This document shows, piece after piece, positions 1 through 5,373 of a stretch of DNA of 10,484 bases. Source of the DNA: Bacillaceae bacterium UBA7792 (lineage in GTDB: Bacteria; Bacillota; Bacilli; Bacillales; Cytobacillaceae); contig DLCS01000135.1 in NCBI GenBank assembly GCA_002480735.1, forward strand, positions 1 to 10,484, given 5' to 3'. The translations under genes were made by a program, and so were the position numbers. The notes beneath the pieces were generated by a model, which searched no databases, was not told the origin of the DNA, and worked only from the letters and a program-made list of their open reading frames with translations. Each line of letters starts with the position of its first letter. The stretch's first letter is position 1.

Positions 1-18
1 ATCCTGTCTTCCCGACCA
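1..18 (+). tRNA. tRNA-Pro, 3' end only (cut by window edge)
   Basis: The first 18 bases end in CTTCCCG followed by A and CCA, which is the 3' acceptor strand, discriminator base and CCA tail of a tRNA. It fits Bacillus tRNA-Pro, whose acceptor starts CGGGAAG, and Pro precedes Ala in the B. subtilis trnB array as I recall it. The anticodon lies outside the window, so the amino acid is an inference from the acceptor sequence and gene order. Confidence 0.7.
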
Positions 19-28
19 TTAATAAGAT

Positions 29-104
29 GGGGCCTTAGCTCAGCTGGGAGAGCGCCTGCTTTGCACGCAGGAGGTCAGCGGTTCGATCCCGCTAGGCTCC
101 ACCA
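29..104 (+). tRNA. tRNA-Ala (anticodon TGC)
   Basis: A complete 76-nt cloverleaf with encoded CCA. The acceptor stem GGGGCCT pairs with AGGCTCC and contains the G3-U70 wobble that marks alanine tRNAs. The anticodon TGC is at 62-64. It is the first intact gene of the tRNA operon seen here, 10 nt after the tRNA-Pro tail. Confidence 0.97.
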
Positions 105-125
105 TTTTTTCGAATAATTGTATAT

Positions 126-202
126 GGCGGTGTAGCTCAGCTGGCTAGAGCGTACGGTTCATACCCGTAAGGTCGGGGGTTCGATCCCCTCCGCCGCTAC
201 CA
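126..202 (+). tRNA. tRNA-Met, elongator (anticodon CAT)
   Basis: A 77-nt cloverleaf with encoded CCA and anticodon CAT at 160-162. The acceptor GGCGGTG pairs along its length, with a G1-U72 wobble. The anticodon stem TACGG/CCGTA lacks the three consecutive G-C pairs of initiators, so this is the elongator species. Its place between Ala and Ile matches B. subtilis trnB. Confidence 0.92.
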
Positions 203-218
203 AATCCAATAAAATATT

Positions 219-295
219 GGACCTTTAGCTCAGCTGGTTAGAGCAGACGGCTCATAACCGTCCGGTCGTAGGTTCGAGTCCTACAAGGTCCACCA
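219..295 (+). tRNA. tRNA-Ile2 (anticodon CAT, read as lysidine-AT)
   Basis: A 77-nt cloverleaf with encoded CCA, acceptor GGACCTT/AAGGTCC and anticodon CAT at 253-255. The body closely resembles the B. subtilis tRNA-Ile2 sequence I remember, in which TilS converts the wobble C to lysidine so that AUA is read as isoleucine. It is clearly neither the initiator (591-667) nor the elongator Met (126-202). Of the three CAT tRNAs here it is therefore the Ile2 one. The identity rests on family resemblance, because the anticodon alone cannot decide. Confidence 0.85.
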
Positions 296-331
296 GAGTT
301 TTTTGTGGAAAACAATAATTTTCTATAATAC

Positions 332-424
332 GGAGGAATACCCAAGTCCGGCTGAAGGGATCGGTCTTGAAAACCGACAGGCGGGTCAAACCGCGCAGGG
401 GTTCGAATCCCCTTTCCTCCTCCA
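332..424 (+). tRNA. tRNA-Ser (anticodon TGA)
   Basis: A 93-nt class II tRNA with a long variable arm (about 383-398) and anticodon TGA at 368-370. The acceptor GGAGGAA pairs perfectly with TTCCTCC. The encoded CCA is at 422-424. The discriminator base at 421 is T, where serine tRNAs normally have G (the second serine tRNA here has G at 1502). That is unusual, but the rest of the cloverleaf is intact. Confidence 0.93.
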
Positions 425-447
425 TTAAGTTTTTTAAATATTATTAT

Positions 448-461
448 CGCGGGGTGGAGCA
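448..461 (+). pseudogene. duplicated 5' fragment of tRNA-fMet
   Basis: These 14 nt are identical to nucleotides 1-14 of the intact initiator tRNA at 591. The identity extends 10 nt upstream, giving a 24-bp direct repeat (438-461 and 581-604). After the GAGCA at 457-461 the tRNA sequence stops and an unrelated insert begins. The fragment cannot fold as a tRNA. Confidence 0.9.
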
Positions 462-590
462 ACGAGCGTTACTTCATCGAATAAGCTACGAGTTGTACTG
501 ACCGAGCTGCTACTTGCTTACGCTTTCTAAGGTCAGGACAGTCTAACGTATGCTTAGCGCGCATAGATCACAAAACTTTTATATTATTAT
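462..590 (+). ncRNA. tRNA-linked structured element, copy A (before tRNA-fMet)
   Basis: A 129-nt insert between the duplicated tRNA-fMet 5' fragment and the intact gene. It contains a helix formed by 492-503 and 531-542 (inner part CTGACC/GGTCAG, one A-G mismatch) closing a 27-nt apical segment at 504-530 that begins GAGCTGCTACTTG. A second hairpin follows at 549-565 (TATGC/GCATA). The segment 485-516 differs from copy C (1242-1273) at only 3 of 32 positions, and two of those changes are compensated in the helix. There is no open reading frame of note. I do not recognise the family; the RNA role is inferred from the conserved pairing and its position inside a tRNA transcript. Confidence 0.65.
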
Positions 591-667
<77 letters not shown>

Positions 668-702
668 AGGAAGTTTATATTTCCTTTCATTAGTTTCATC
701 TT

Positions 703-779
703 GGTCCGGTAGTTCAGTTGGTTAGAATGCCTGCCTGTCACGCAGGAGGTCGCGGGTTCGAGTCCCGTCCGGACCGCCA
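703..779 (+). tRNA. tRNA-Asp (anticodon GTC)
   Basis: A 77-nt cloverleaf, acceptor GGTCCGG/CCGGACC, discriminator G776, encoded CCA, anticodon GTC at 737-739. It has no inserted element in front of it, and its D-arm has GAATG where the element-bearing tRNAs have GAGCA. Confidence 0.97.
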
Positions 780-796
780 TTTACATATTTTTTTAT

Positions 797-822
797 GGCT
801 AAGTAGCTCAGTCGGTAGAGCA
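797..822 (+). pseudogene. duplicated 5' fragment of tRNA-Phe
   Basis: These 26 nt match nucleotides 1-26 of the intact tRNA-Phe at 942, acceptor strand plus whole D-arm, with a single difference (A at 801 against C at 946). The match ends at GAGCA (818-822), where the insert starts. The lack of perfect identity suggests this duplication is older than the fMet and Asn ones. Confidence 0.88.
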
Positions 823-941
823 CGATGAATAAGCTTCTGAGAAATAGCATCCAGCGTACTCATCGAGTTGCTTCTTGGGTTATCTTTCTGAGATGAGGAC
901 GATGGACGAAGATGTTTTAATAGAGGAATATATACTTTAAT
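823..941 (+). ncRNA. tRNA-linked structured element, copy B (before tRNA-Phe)
   Basis: A 119-nt insert and the most divergent of the three. It keeps the same core: CTCATC (859-864) pairs with GATGAG (892-897) around a 27-nt apical segment (865-891) that starts GAGTTGCTTCTTG. The helix extends through CGT/ACG (855-857 with 899-901) after an A-G mismatch, as in the other copies. The first part (823-850) and the tail (906-941) are not readily alignable with copies A and C. No coding potential is evident. The family is unrecognised and its function unknown. Confidence 0.6.
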
Positions 942-1017
942 GGCTCAGTAGCTCAGTCGGTAGAGCAATGGACTGAAAATCCATGTGTCGGCGGTTCGAT
1001 TCCGTCCTGAGCCATCA
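942..1017 (+). tRNA. tRNA-Phe (anticodon GAA)
   Basis: A 76-nt cloverleaf, acceptor GGCTCAG/CTGAGCC, anticodon GAA at 975-977, discriminator A1014. The following three bases are TCA instead of CCA, the same C-to-T change seen in tRNA-fMet. It lies directly after element copy B. Confidence 0.96.
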
Positions 1018-1022
1018 TTTTT

Positions 1023-1096
1023 GCGGGTGTAGTTTAATGGTAAAACCACAGCCTTCCAAGCTGTTGTCGTGGGTTCGATTCCCATCACCCGCTCCA
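1023..1096 (+). tRNA. tRNA-Gly (anticodon TCC)
   Basis: A 74-nt cloverleaf with acceptor GCGGGTG/CACCCGC, discriminator T1093, encoded CCA and anticodon TCC at 1055-1057. It follows tRNA-Phe after only 5 nt. In B. subtilis trnB, as I recall it, a tRNA-His sits between these two; it is absent here. Confidence 0.97.
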
Positions 1097-1105
1097 ATGT
1101 GATAT

Positions 1106-1182
<77 letters not shown>

Positions 1183-1194
1183 TGAATAAATTTT

Positions 1195-1219
1195 TCCGCG
1201 GTAGCTCAGTGGTAGAGCA
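1195..1219 (+). pseudogene. duplicated 5' fragment of tRNA-Asn
   Basis: These 25 nt are identical to the first 25 nt of the intact tRNA-Asn at 1337 (acceptor strand and complete D-arm). The match ends at GAGCA (1215-1219), exactly where the insert begins. No 3' half is attached. Confidence 0.9.
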
Positions 1220-1336
1220 ACGAGCGAAGCATCATGATTTTGCTGCGAGTTGTACTCATCGAGCTGCTACTTGAATTAGCCTCCCGAGATGAGGACAATC
1301 TAAGGAATACTAGGGAGTATAGATAATTAATGTTAT
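1220..1336 (+). ncRNA. tRNA-linked structured element, copy C (before tRNA-Asn)
   Basis: A 117-nt insert with the clearest fold of the three. The strand 1249-1260 pairs with 1288-1299 (CTCATC/GATGAG inside, GTTGT/ACAAT outside, one A-G mismatch) around a 27-nt apical segment at 1261-1287. A hairpin ATACT/AGTAT (1307-1311, 1316-1320) occupies the place of the 549-565 hairpin in copy A, with a different sequence. A 5' stem is also possible: CAAC at 1218-1221 with GTTG at 1249-1252, plus AGCA/TGCT at 1228-1231 and 1241-1244. No coding potential is seen. The family is unrecognised. Confidence 0.65.
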
Positions 1337-1411
1337 TCCGCGGTAGCTCAGTGGTAGAGCAATCGGCTGTTAACCGATCGGTCGTAGGTTCGAATCCTAC
1401 CCGCGGAGCCA
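1337..1411 (+). tRNA. tRNA-Asn (anticodon GTT)
   Basis: A 75-nt cloverleaf, acceptor TCCGCGG/CCGCGGA, discriminator G1408, encoded CCA, anticodon GTT at 1369-1371. It is intact although element copy C sits immediately upstream. Confidence 0.97.
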
Positions 1412-1414
1412 TAT

Positions 1415-1505
1415 GGAGAAGTACTCAAGTGGCTGAAGAGGCGCCCCTGCTAAGGGTGTAGGTCGGGTAACCGGCGCGAGGGTTCAAATCCCTCCTTCTC
1501 CGCCA
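1415..1505 (+). tRNA. tRNA-Ser (anticodon GCT)
   Basis: A 91-nt class II tRNA with a long variable arm, acceptor GGAGAAG/CTTCTCC, discriminator G1502, encoded CCA, anticodon GCT at 1449-1451. It starts 3 nt after tRNA-Asn, so the two must be separated by precise processing. Confidence 0.97.
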
Positions 1506-1509
1506 TATT

Positions 1510-1581
1510 GGCCCCTTGGTCAAGCGGTTAAGACACCGCCCTTTCACGGCGGTAACACGGGTTCGAATCCCGTAGGGGTCA
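1510..1581 (+). tRNA. tRNA-Glu (anticodon TTC), no encoded CCA
   Basis: The last gene of the operon: acceptor GGCCCCT pairs with AGGGGTC (G2-U71 wobble), anticodon TTC at 1543-1545, discriminator A1581. The sequence continues TAA instead of CCA, so CCA must be added after transcription. The terminator stem begins only 8 nt later. Confidence 0.95.
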
Positions 1582-1582
1582 T

Positions 1583-1621
1583 AAAAAAGGCTGTCGACAA
1601 TATGTGTCGGCAGCCTTTTTT
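1583..1621 (+). terminator. intrinsic terminator of the tRNA operon
   Basis: An 11-bp stem (1589-1599 with 1605-1615, one G-U pair) with a 5-nt loop is preceded by six A and followed by six T. The A tract would also let it work weakly on the other strand. Confidence 0.93.
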
Positions 1622-1734
1622 ATGCTTTTTAAAGGATTATTAAATCAAATGCAGAAATAGATATAGATGATTAGGAACTTGTCCATAAAGATTATGTTAT
1701 AGCTTTATCATTTCTTGTGAAGAATGTACAATGA

Positions 1735-1740
1735 TATATT
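1735..1740 (+). promoter_or_regulatory. possible -10 box for the DUF1801 gene
   Basis: TATATT at 1735-1740 (5 of 6 matches to the SigA -10 box) lies 29 nt before the start codon, a suitable distance. No good -35 box is found 16-18 nt upstream, so this is tentative. Confidence 0.3.
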
Positions 1741-1769
1741 TTGAAGCTGGTAAAATGGGGTGGTAGTAT

Positions 1770-2189
1770 ATGTACGAGCAGAAGACAAAGGAAACCGATA
1801 ATAGTGTTGTGGAGTTCATCGAATCAGTAGAAAGTCCAAAGAAAAAAGAAGATGCCTACAAGTTATTAGAAATTTTTTCGGAAGTAACGGGCTATGAGGC
1901 AAAAATGTGGGGGCCTAGTATTATTGGATTTGGTTCCTATCATTACAAGTATGCTTCCGGTCATGAGGGCGATGCACCGTTAGTTGGCTTTTCACCAAGG
2001 AAGGCCAAAATTAGTTTATATTTTGCAACTGGAGATAATCAAAGAGATGAGATATTGCAGAGGTTTGGAAAATACACAAGTGGCAAAGCATGTGTCTACA
2101 TAAATAAGCTAGCTGATATCAACATAGATGTACTGAAGGAATTAATCGAACAATCGGTTCATTTCTTGAAAACAAAATATCCAAATTAA
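1770..2189 (+). CDS. DUF1801 (YdhG-like) domain protein
   Basis: A 139-residue soluble protein with no signal peptide or membrane segment. It resembles the DUF1801 family through the central segment around residues 45-86 (MWGPSIIGFG, then LVGFSPRKAKISLYF) and the C-terminal block KYTSGKACVYINKLADI (101-117) followed by an amphipathic helix. The family includes B. subtilis YdhG/Fra, reported as a frataxin-like iron protein. This sequence belongs to a different-looking branch, so no iron role should be assumed. The start at 1770 is supported by GGGGTGG at 1757-1763. The gene stands alone between the tRNA operon and the convergent menA and shows no link to menaquinone synthesis. The stop codon abuts the left inverted repeat of the following intergenic region. 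Confidence 0.8.
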   Translation: MYEQKTKETDNSVVEFIESVESPKKKEDAYKLLEIFSEVTGYEAKMWGPSIIGFGSYHYKYASGHEGDAPLVGFSPRKAKISLYFATGDNQRDEILQRFGKYTSGKACVYINKLADINIDVLKELIEQSVHFLKTKYPN

Positions 2190-2190
2190 G

Positions 2191-2226
2191 AAAAGCTTCT
2201 GGGGAAGTTTCCTAAACGGGTTCTCT
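2191..2226 (+). repeat. left arm of imperfect inverted repeat
   Basis: The first 16 bases (AAAAGCTTCTGGGGAA, 2191-2206) are the exact reverse complement of 2638-2653. Similarity continues with gaps to GTTCTCT (2220-2226), mirrored by AGAGAAC at 2620-2626. It starts one base after the DUF1801 stop codon. Confidence 0.8.
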
Positions 2227-2320
2227 GGAAGGGTATAAAATAAGTAAATCGCATACAAAATCGCACACTTACTCGCATTGTTATTCATTGTGGATTTTTG
2301 TGAAGGTATGATATTCATAG

Positions 2321-2339
2321 GCGGAGAATTTCCGATTAA
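2321..2339 (+). repeat. 19-bp repeat, copy 1
   Basis: GCGGAGAATTTCCGATTAA. It matches 2373-2391 at 17 of 19 positions and holds the partial dyad CGGA...TCCG. Confidence 0.75.
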
Positions 2340-2372
2340 TGCATAAGAGAGAGGCTTAAGAAGCAGATATAA

Positions 2373-2391
2373 GCGGAAAAATTCCGATTAA
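2373..2391 (+). repeat. 19-bp repeat, copy 2
   Basis: GCGGAAAAATTCCGATTAA, starting 52 bp after copy 1. Related fragments (TCCGATATAAACGGA and similar) occur further on near 2477-2495. Confidence 0.75.
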
Positions 2392-2538
2392 CCGCTCTAA
2401 ATAGGTCAAAATCCAAAGGTTTGGATAAGGTAAACGGAAAACCTCCCCTTATTTTTAGGGAAATATGGATATTTTCCGATATAAACGGAATTTTTCTGTT
2501 TATTTTTCAAACACGGTAAACAGTTGATAAATAACGAA

Positions 2539-2576
2539 AAAAAACTGCGATTTTTAATATAAAATCGCAGTTTTTT
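2539..2576. terminator. bidirectional intrinsic terminator between the DUF1801 gene and menA
   Basis: A perfect 16-bp inverted repeat (2539-2554 and 2561-2576) with a 6-nt loop. The core is CTGCGATTTT, flanked by A tracts on one side and T tracts on the other, so it can end transcripts from either direction. It lies 78 nt beyond the menA stop codon and 349 nt beyond the DUF1801 stop. Confidence 0.92.
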
Positions 2577-2619
2577 CTTTGCTAATTTATTGTGAATTCA
2601 TATGTTATTTCTGCCCAGA

Positions 2620-2653
2620 AGAGAACGCTTGGGGAGTTTCCCCAGAAGCTTTT
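2620..2653 (-). repeat. right arm of imperfect inverted repeat
   Basis: The reverse-strand copy of the 2191-2226 sequence, beginning directly after the menA stop codon (2654-2656). Each of the two convergent genes is therefore followed by the same sequence in the sense direction. Confidence 0.8.
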
Positions 2654-2655
2654 TT
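2627..2655 (+). terminator. hairpin with T run facing the menA 3' end
   Basis: GCTT-GGGGA, loop GTT, TCCCC-(AG)-AAGC, then six T at 2650-2655. Read on the + strand this has the form of an intrinsic terminator and would stop transcripts arriving from the left before they run antisense into menA. On the - strand the hairpin lacks a T run. Confidence 0.5.
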
Positions 2656-3586
2656 AAATGAAGTAGTCTAAAAATAATCCGATTGATAATAGAAATCCAA
2701 ATATCGTGTTCGTTTGTGCTGTTGCCTTCATCGCAGGCATCATTTGGATCGGTATCGTTTTGCCGATAAAGCCTTTGGTTGCTTGGATAGCTTTCGGTGC
2801 ACTGAGTACGACAATGGCCATCCATGCGGATGAATAGCTCATCATCATTAAGACAAATACCCATATATATGAAACAGTGAACATACTAGCTAATAAGTAA
2901 ATGGCCTTTTTTCGACCTAATAAAATAGCTAAGGTTTTTCGTCCGAACTCTTTATCACCGTCGAGATCACGAATATTGTTTGAAAGCAAAATAGCTCCGA
3001 CAAGTATGAAGATTGGAACCGATACTAAAATGCTTGTTACCGTGATCGTTCCAGCTTGAATATAGAAGCTAATTAGAATGATGCCCATTCCCATGAAAAA
3101 GCCGGCAAAAATTTCACCAAATGGCGTATAGGCAATTGGCAGTGGACCACCGGTGTAGAGATAGCCAATAATCATGCAAAATAACCCGATGGCAGCAAGC
3201 CACCATGAGGTATTCATACAAATATAAACACCGATTAAGATTGAAACACCATATAAACCTAAGGCAATTTGCATGATCGTTTTTGGTTTTACACCATCTC
3301 TTACGATGGTACCTCCAATTCCTACTGACTCCTCATTATCCAAGCCCCGTTTATAGTCATAGTATTCATTAAACATGTTTGTAGCGGCCTGGATGAGTAG
3401 ACTGGCAACTAGCATGGCAAAGAATAGCCCTAGATTAATCTTTGTCTCGTGAATGGCTAAAGCAGTTCCTAATAGGACCGGAACAAAAGCAGCTGTTAGT
3501 GTATGAGGCCTTGTCAGCTTCCACCAGACCTTCCAGCCTTTGTTGGGAGTAACAGGATTATAACTAGTTTTCGTTTCTGTTTGCAT
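2654..3586 (-). CDS. menA: 1,4-dihydroxy-2-naphthoate polyprenyltransferase
   Basis: A 310-residue integral membrane protein of the UbiA prenyltransferase superfamily. It attaches a polyprenyl chain to 1,4-dihydroxy-2-naphthoate with loss of the carboxyl group, giving demethylmenaquinone. The two Mg-diphosphate binding motifs are visible: N73-x3-D77 within NEYYDYKRGLD (73-83), and D207-x3-D211 within NNIRDLDGDKEFGRK (203-217). Several hydrophobic segments of about 20 residues span the chain, for example 30-46, 53-69, 108-123, 128-145, 158-176, 182-201 and 229-248. The start at 3586 (MQTETK) is preferred over an in-frame start at 3730: AGGGGGAGA sits 5 nt upstream, the length fits Bacillus MenA, and the extra 48 residues resemble no family sequence. 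The gene diverges from menF, and a TTGACA-type promoter with a leader dyad precedes it. Confidence 0.97.
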   Translation of the reverse strand: MQTETKTSYNPVTPNKGWKVWWKLTRPHTLTAAFVPVLLGTALAIHETKINLGLFFAMLVASLLIQAATNMFNEYYDYKRGLDNEESVGIGGTIVRDGVKPKTIMQIALGLYGVSILIGVYICMNTSWWLAAIGLFCMIIGYLYTGGPLPIAYTPFGEIFAGFFMGMGIILISFYIQAGTITVTSILVSVPIFILVGAILLSNNIRDLDGDKEFGRKTLAILLGRKKAIYLLASMFTVSYIWVFVLMMMSYSSAWMAIVVLSAPKAIQATKGFIGKTIPIQMMPAMKATAQTNTIFGFLLSIGLFLDYFI

Positions 3587-3632
3587 CTTTTCTCCCCCTA
3601 AAAAAAGCATGATATCTATATAAATAACTATA

Positions 3633-3653
3633 TTATCAATCCAATATTGATAA
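3633..3653. promoter_or_regulatory. dyad in the menA leader (possible operator)
   Basis: TTATCAAT (3633-3640) and ATTGATAA (3646-3653) form a perfect 8-bp inverted repeat with a 5-nt spacer. It begins about 6 nt after the expected menA transcription start and ends 46 nt before the start codon. The position suits a repressor site or a small RNA hairpin. I cannot match it to a known Bacillus regulator. Confidence 0.5.
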
Positions 3654-3665
3654 CATCCAAATTCA

Positions 3666-3694
3666 AGTTTAGGCAAACTGACAGAGAGTGTCAA
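3666..3694 (-). promoter_or_regulatory. SigA-type promoter for menA
   Basis: On the - strand, a perfect TTGACA (3694-3689), a 17-nt spacer and TAAACT (3671-3666, 4 of 6 matches). Transcription would begin near 3659, giving a leader of about 73 nt. Confidence 0.65.
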
Positions 3695-3813
3695 TGTCTT
3701 TTTACAGTTATTCGAGGATGGAATTGCCATGGAGGTGTAATAGGACCTGAATAGCCAATGAAGCAGTATTATATAATAATAAGGAAAAAACTAGGTCGAT
3801 TTTGTAGCTTTCA

Positions 3814-3843
3814 TTGACATTTCATGAGGTTGAGGTGTATTTT
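3814..3843 (+). promoter_or_regulatory. candidate upstream promoter for menFDHB
   Basis: A perfect TTGACA (3814-3819) followed after 18 nt by TATTTT (3838-3843, 4 of 6). It would give a leader of about 115 nt. Confidence 0.35.
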
Positions 3844-3880
3844 AAAATAGGTTTGAAATCTAGATAAACCGAGCAAAGAC

Positions 3881-3889
3881 TGGTATGAT
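3881..3889 (+). promoter_or_regulatory. candidate extended -10 promoter for menFDHB
   Basis: TGGTATGAT is an extended -10 element (TGn plus 5 of 6 of TATAAT), 77 nt before the menF start codon. The region 17 nt upstream (TAGATA) is a poor -35. It is an alternative or addition to the 3814 candidate. Confidence 0.4.
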
Positions 3890-3965
3890 TTTTATGGTGG
3901 CAATTTAGAATTTATATACACATTGCTTTATTTGAATAGAGCCTTTTTTAATTGGAGGGGATTTT

Positions 3966-5369
3966 TTGGTAACGTTGCTAAATACGGAGCTAAAAATAGG
4001 AATTGAGCAGGCATTAGGACGAGCAAAAACAAGCTTAGTTCCCGTATTAGTAAGTGAAGTTCAAAAAGTCGATCATATAGAGCCTCTTTCCTTTTTTGCG
4101 GCAGGAATAGAAAAGTATATGGGGGAACGATTCTTTTGGAAGGATCCTACTGAGGAGACGGTCCTAGTAGGAATGGGGACATGCAAACAGATTCAATCGA
4201 TTAATGGAAACGAGCGTTTTACTGAAACACAAATGGAATGGAATCGCTTAATCAGTGAAGCCATTATCCTGAAAGAGCAGGAGAAAATGGGGACGGGGCC
4301 GATCATGTTTGGAGGTTTTTCTTTTGACCCCCTAAAAGAAAAGACAAGCCTCTGGTCAAAATACCCAGATGCATTGTTTCATGTGCCTAAATATTTGCTT
4401 TCGATCATTGAAGGGCAAGCTTATTTGACAACGAACATCATTTGTACCCAACATGATCAGCTATCCATCGTTGATCAGGTTCTTGAGGAGCGTCACTCAT
4501 TATTATCACTAGCATCTCTAGTGAAACCATTTGCAAAATCAAGGCTTATAGAAGAAAAGGAAGTTGTCCATCCTAGTGAATGGAAAAACTCCGTTCGAAA
4601 TCTTGTTAAGGAATTAAAAAATGGCCAGCTAAAAAAGGTTGTGCTAGCAAGAGAGCTTAGATTGATTTTTCATGATGAGGTTTCGATAGAAGGTGTTCTT
4701 AACAAACTGCTTGAGGAACAAAAAGGTAGCTTTATCTTTGCCTTTGAATCAAATGGGGATTGTTTCTTAGGGGCTTCCCCAGAACGATTGGTTAAGAAAG
4801 AAGGCAACCAACTGTTTTCTACATGCCTTGCTGGTTCTATAGCGAGAGGCAAAACAGAGGATGAGGATGCAAAGCTCGGTCAAATTCTATTAAATGATCA
4901 AAAGAATTTAATTGAGCATCATTATGTGGTGGAAATGATAAAAGAGGCGATGGAGCAGGAATGTCTCGAAGTGCGTCTACCGGAACAACCAACTTTATTG
5001 AAGACGAGAGATATTCAGCATTTGTACACTCCTGTGGTGGGAATTGCGAATCCAGATTGTTCCCTTTTACTGGTTGTAAATTCCCTTCATCCAACTCCAG
5101 CGCTAGGTGGTCTGCCTCAAAAGGCGTCAGTTGAGAAAATACGGGAAATTGAAGCGTTGGATCGTGGATTATATGCTGCTCCGATTGGTTGGTTAGATTA
5201 CGCTGGCAATGGAGAATTTGCGGTAGCGATTCGTTCAGCGCTCATTCAAAAAAATGAAGCATCCCTTTTTGCAGGATGTGGCATCGTTCAGGATTCTGAT
5301 GCAGATAGCGAGTATGTCGAAACAAAGATTAAGTTTCGCCCCATGCTTTCGGCACTTGGAGGTTTTTAA
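3966..5369 (+). CDS. menF: menaquinone-specific isochorismate synthase
   Basis: A 467-residue cytosolic enzyme of the chorismate-binding family that converts chorismate to isochorismate, the first committed step of menaquinone synthesis. Visible family landmarks: KKVVLARELRL (223-233) with the lysine that activates water (K224 by alignment to EntC/MenF), GASPERLV (269-276) with the acid E273, LAGSIARG (288-295), KNLIEHHYVV (313-322), LHPTPALGG (374-382), GLYAAPIGW (401-409) and the C-terminal AGCGIVQDSDADSEYVETK (436-454) with Mg-binding acidic residues. The start is TTG, supported by GGAGGGG at 3954-3960 five nt before it. The gene heads the operon, diverges from menA, and is followed by menD after 4 nt. 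A siderophore or salicylate-type isochorismate synthase is excluded by the men context. Confidence 0.97.
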   Translation: MVTLLNTELKIGIEQALGRAKTSLVPVLVSEVQKVDHIEPLSFFAAGIEKYMGERFFWKDPTEETVLVGMGTCKQIQSINGNERFTETQMEWNRLISEAIILKEQEKMGTGPIMFGGFSFDPLKEKTSLWSKYPDALFHVPKYLLSIIEGQAYLTTNIICTQHDQLSIVDQVLEERHSLLSLASLVKPFAKSRLIEEKEVVHPSEWKNSVRNLVKELKNGQLKKVVLARELRLIFHDEVSIEGVLNKLLEEQKGSFIFAFESNGDCFLGASPERLVKKEGNQLFSTCLAGSIARGKTEDEDAKLGQILLNDQKNLIEHHYVVEMIKEAMEQECLEVRLPEQPTLLKTRDIQHLYTPVVGIANPDCSLLLVVNSLHPTPALGGLPQKASVEKIREIEALDRGLYAAPIGWLDYAGNGEFAVAIRSALIQKNEASLFAGCGIVQDSDADSEYVETKIKFRPMLSALGGF

Positions 5370-5373
5370 TAAA

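Larger units (their letters stand above)
2190..2653. other. AT-rich intergenic region between convergent genes
   Basis: 464 bp without a credible gene, bounded by inverted repeats (2191-2226 and 2620-2653). It contains two near-identical 19-bp repeats (2321 and 2373), further TCCG/CGGA dyads around 2477-2495, and a perfect terminator hairpin at 2539-2576. The flanking TTAA on both sides (2186-2189, 2654-2657) would fit a small non-autonomous insertion, but other origins are possible. Confidence 0.6.

Noticed and set aside
238..462. Reverse-strand open frame of 74 codons over tRNA-Ile2 and tRNA-Ser
   Set aside because: It is antisense to tRNA genes; the peptide pieces such as GIRTP are typical of spurious proteins predicted over tRNA genes.
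1206..1412. Reverse-strand open frame of 68 codons over the tRNA-Asn fragment, insert C and tRNA-Asn
   Set aside because: It is antisense to tRNA-Asn; the GFEPTTDRL-type peptide is a well-known tRNA artefact, and there is no ribosome site.
2598..2864. Reverse-strand open frame of 88 codons at the menA 3' end
   Set aside because: It is a shadow of menA in another frame, without a ribosome site or family resemblance.
3587..3730. N-terminal extension of MenA by 48 residues
   Set aside because: The strong ribosome site sits directly before the internal ATG at 3586, and the proposed promoter lies inside the extension.
3767..3778. Palindrome TATTATATAATA with a perfect TATAAT on both strands
   Set aside because: No -35 box is found at a suitable distance on either strand, so it is probably just AT-rich sequence.
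5254..5373. N-terminal extension of MenD by 40 residues
   Set aside because: It lies within the menF coding end, lacks family similarity, and a GGAGG site precedes the ATG at 5374.
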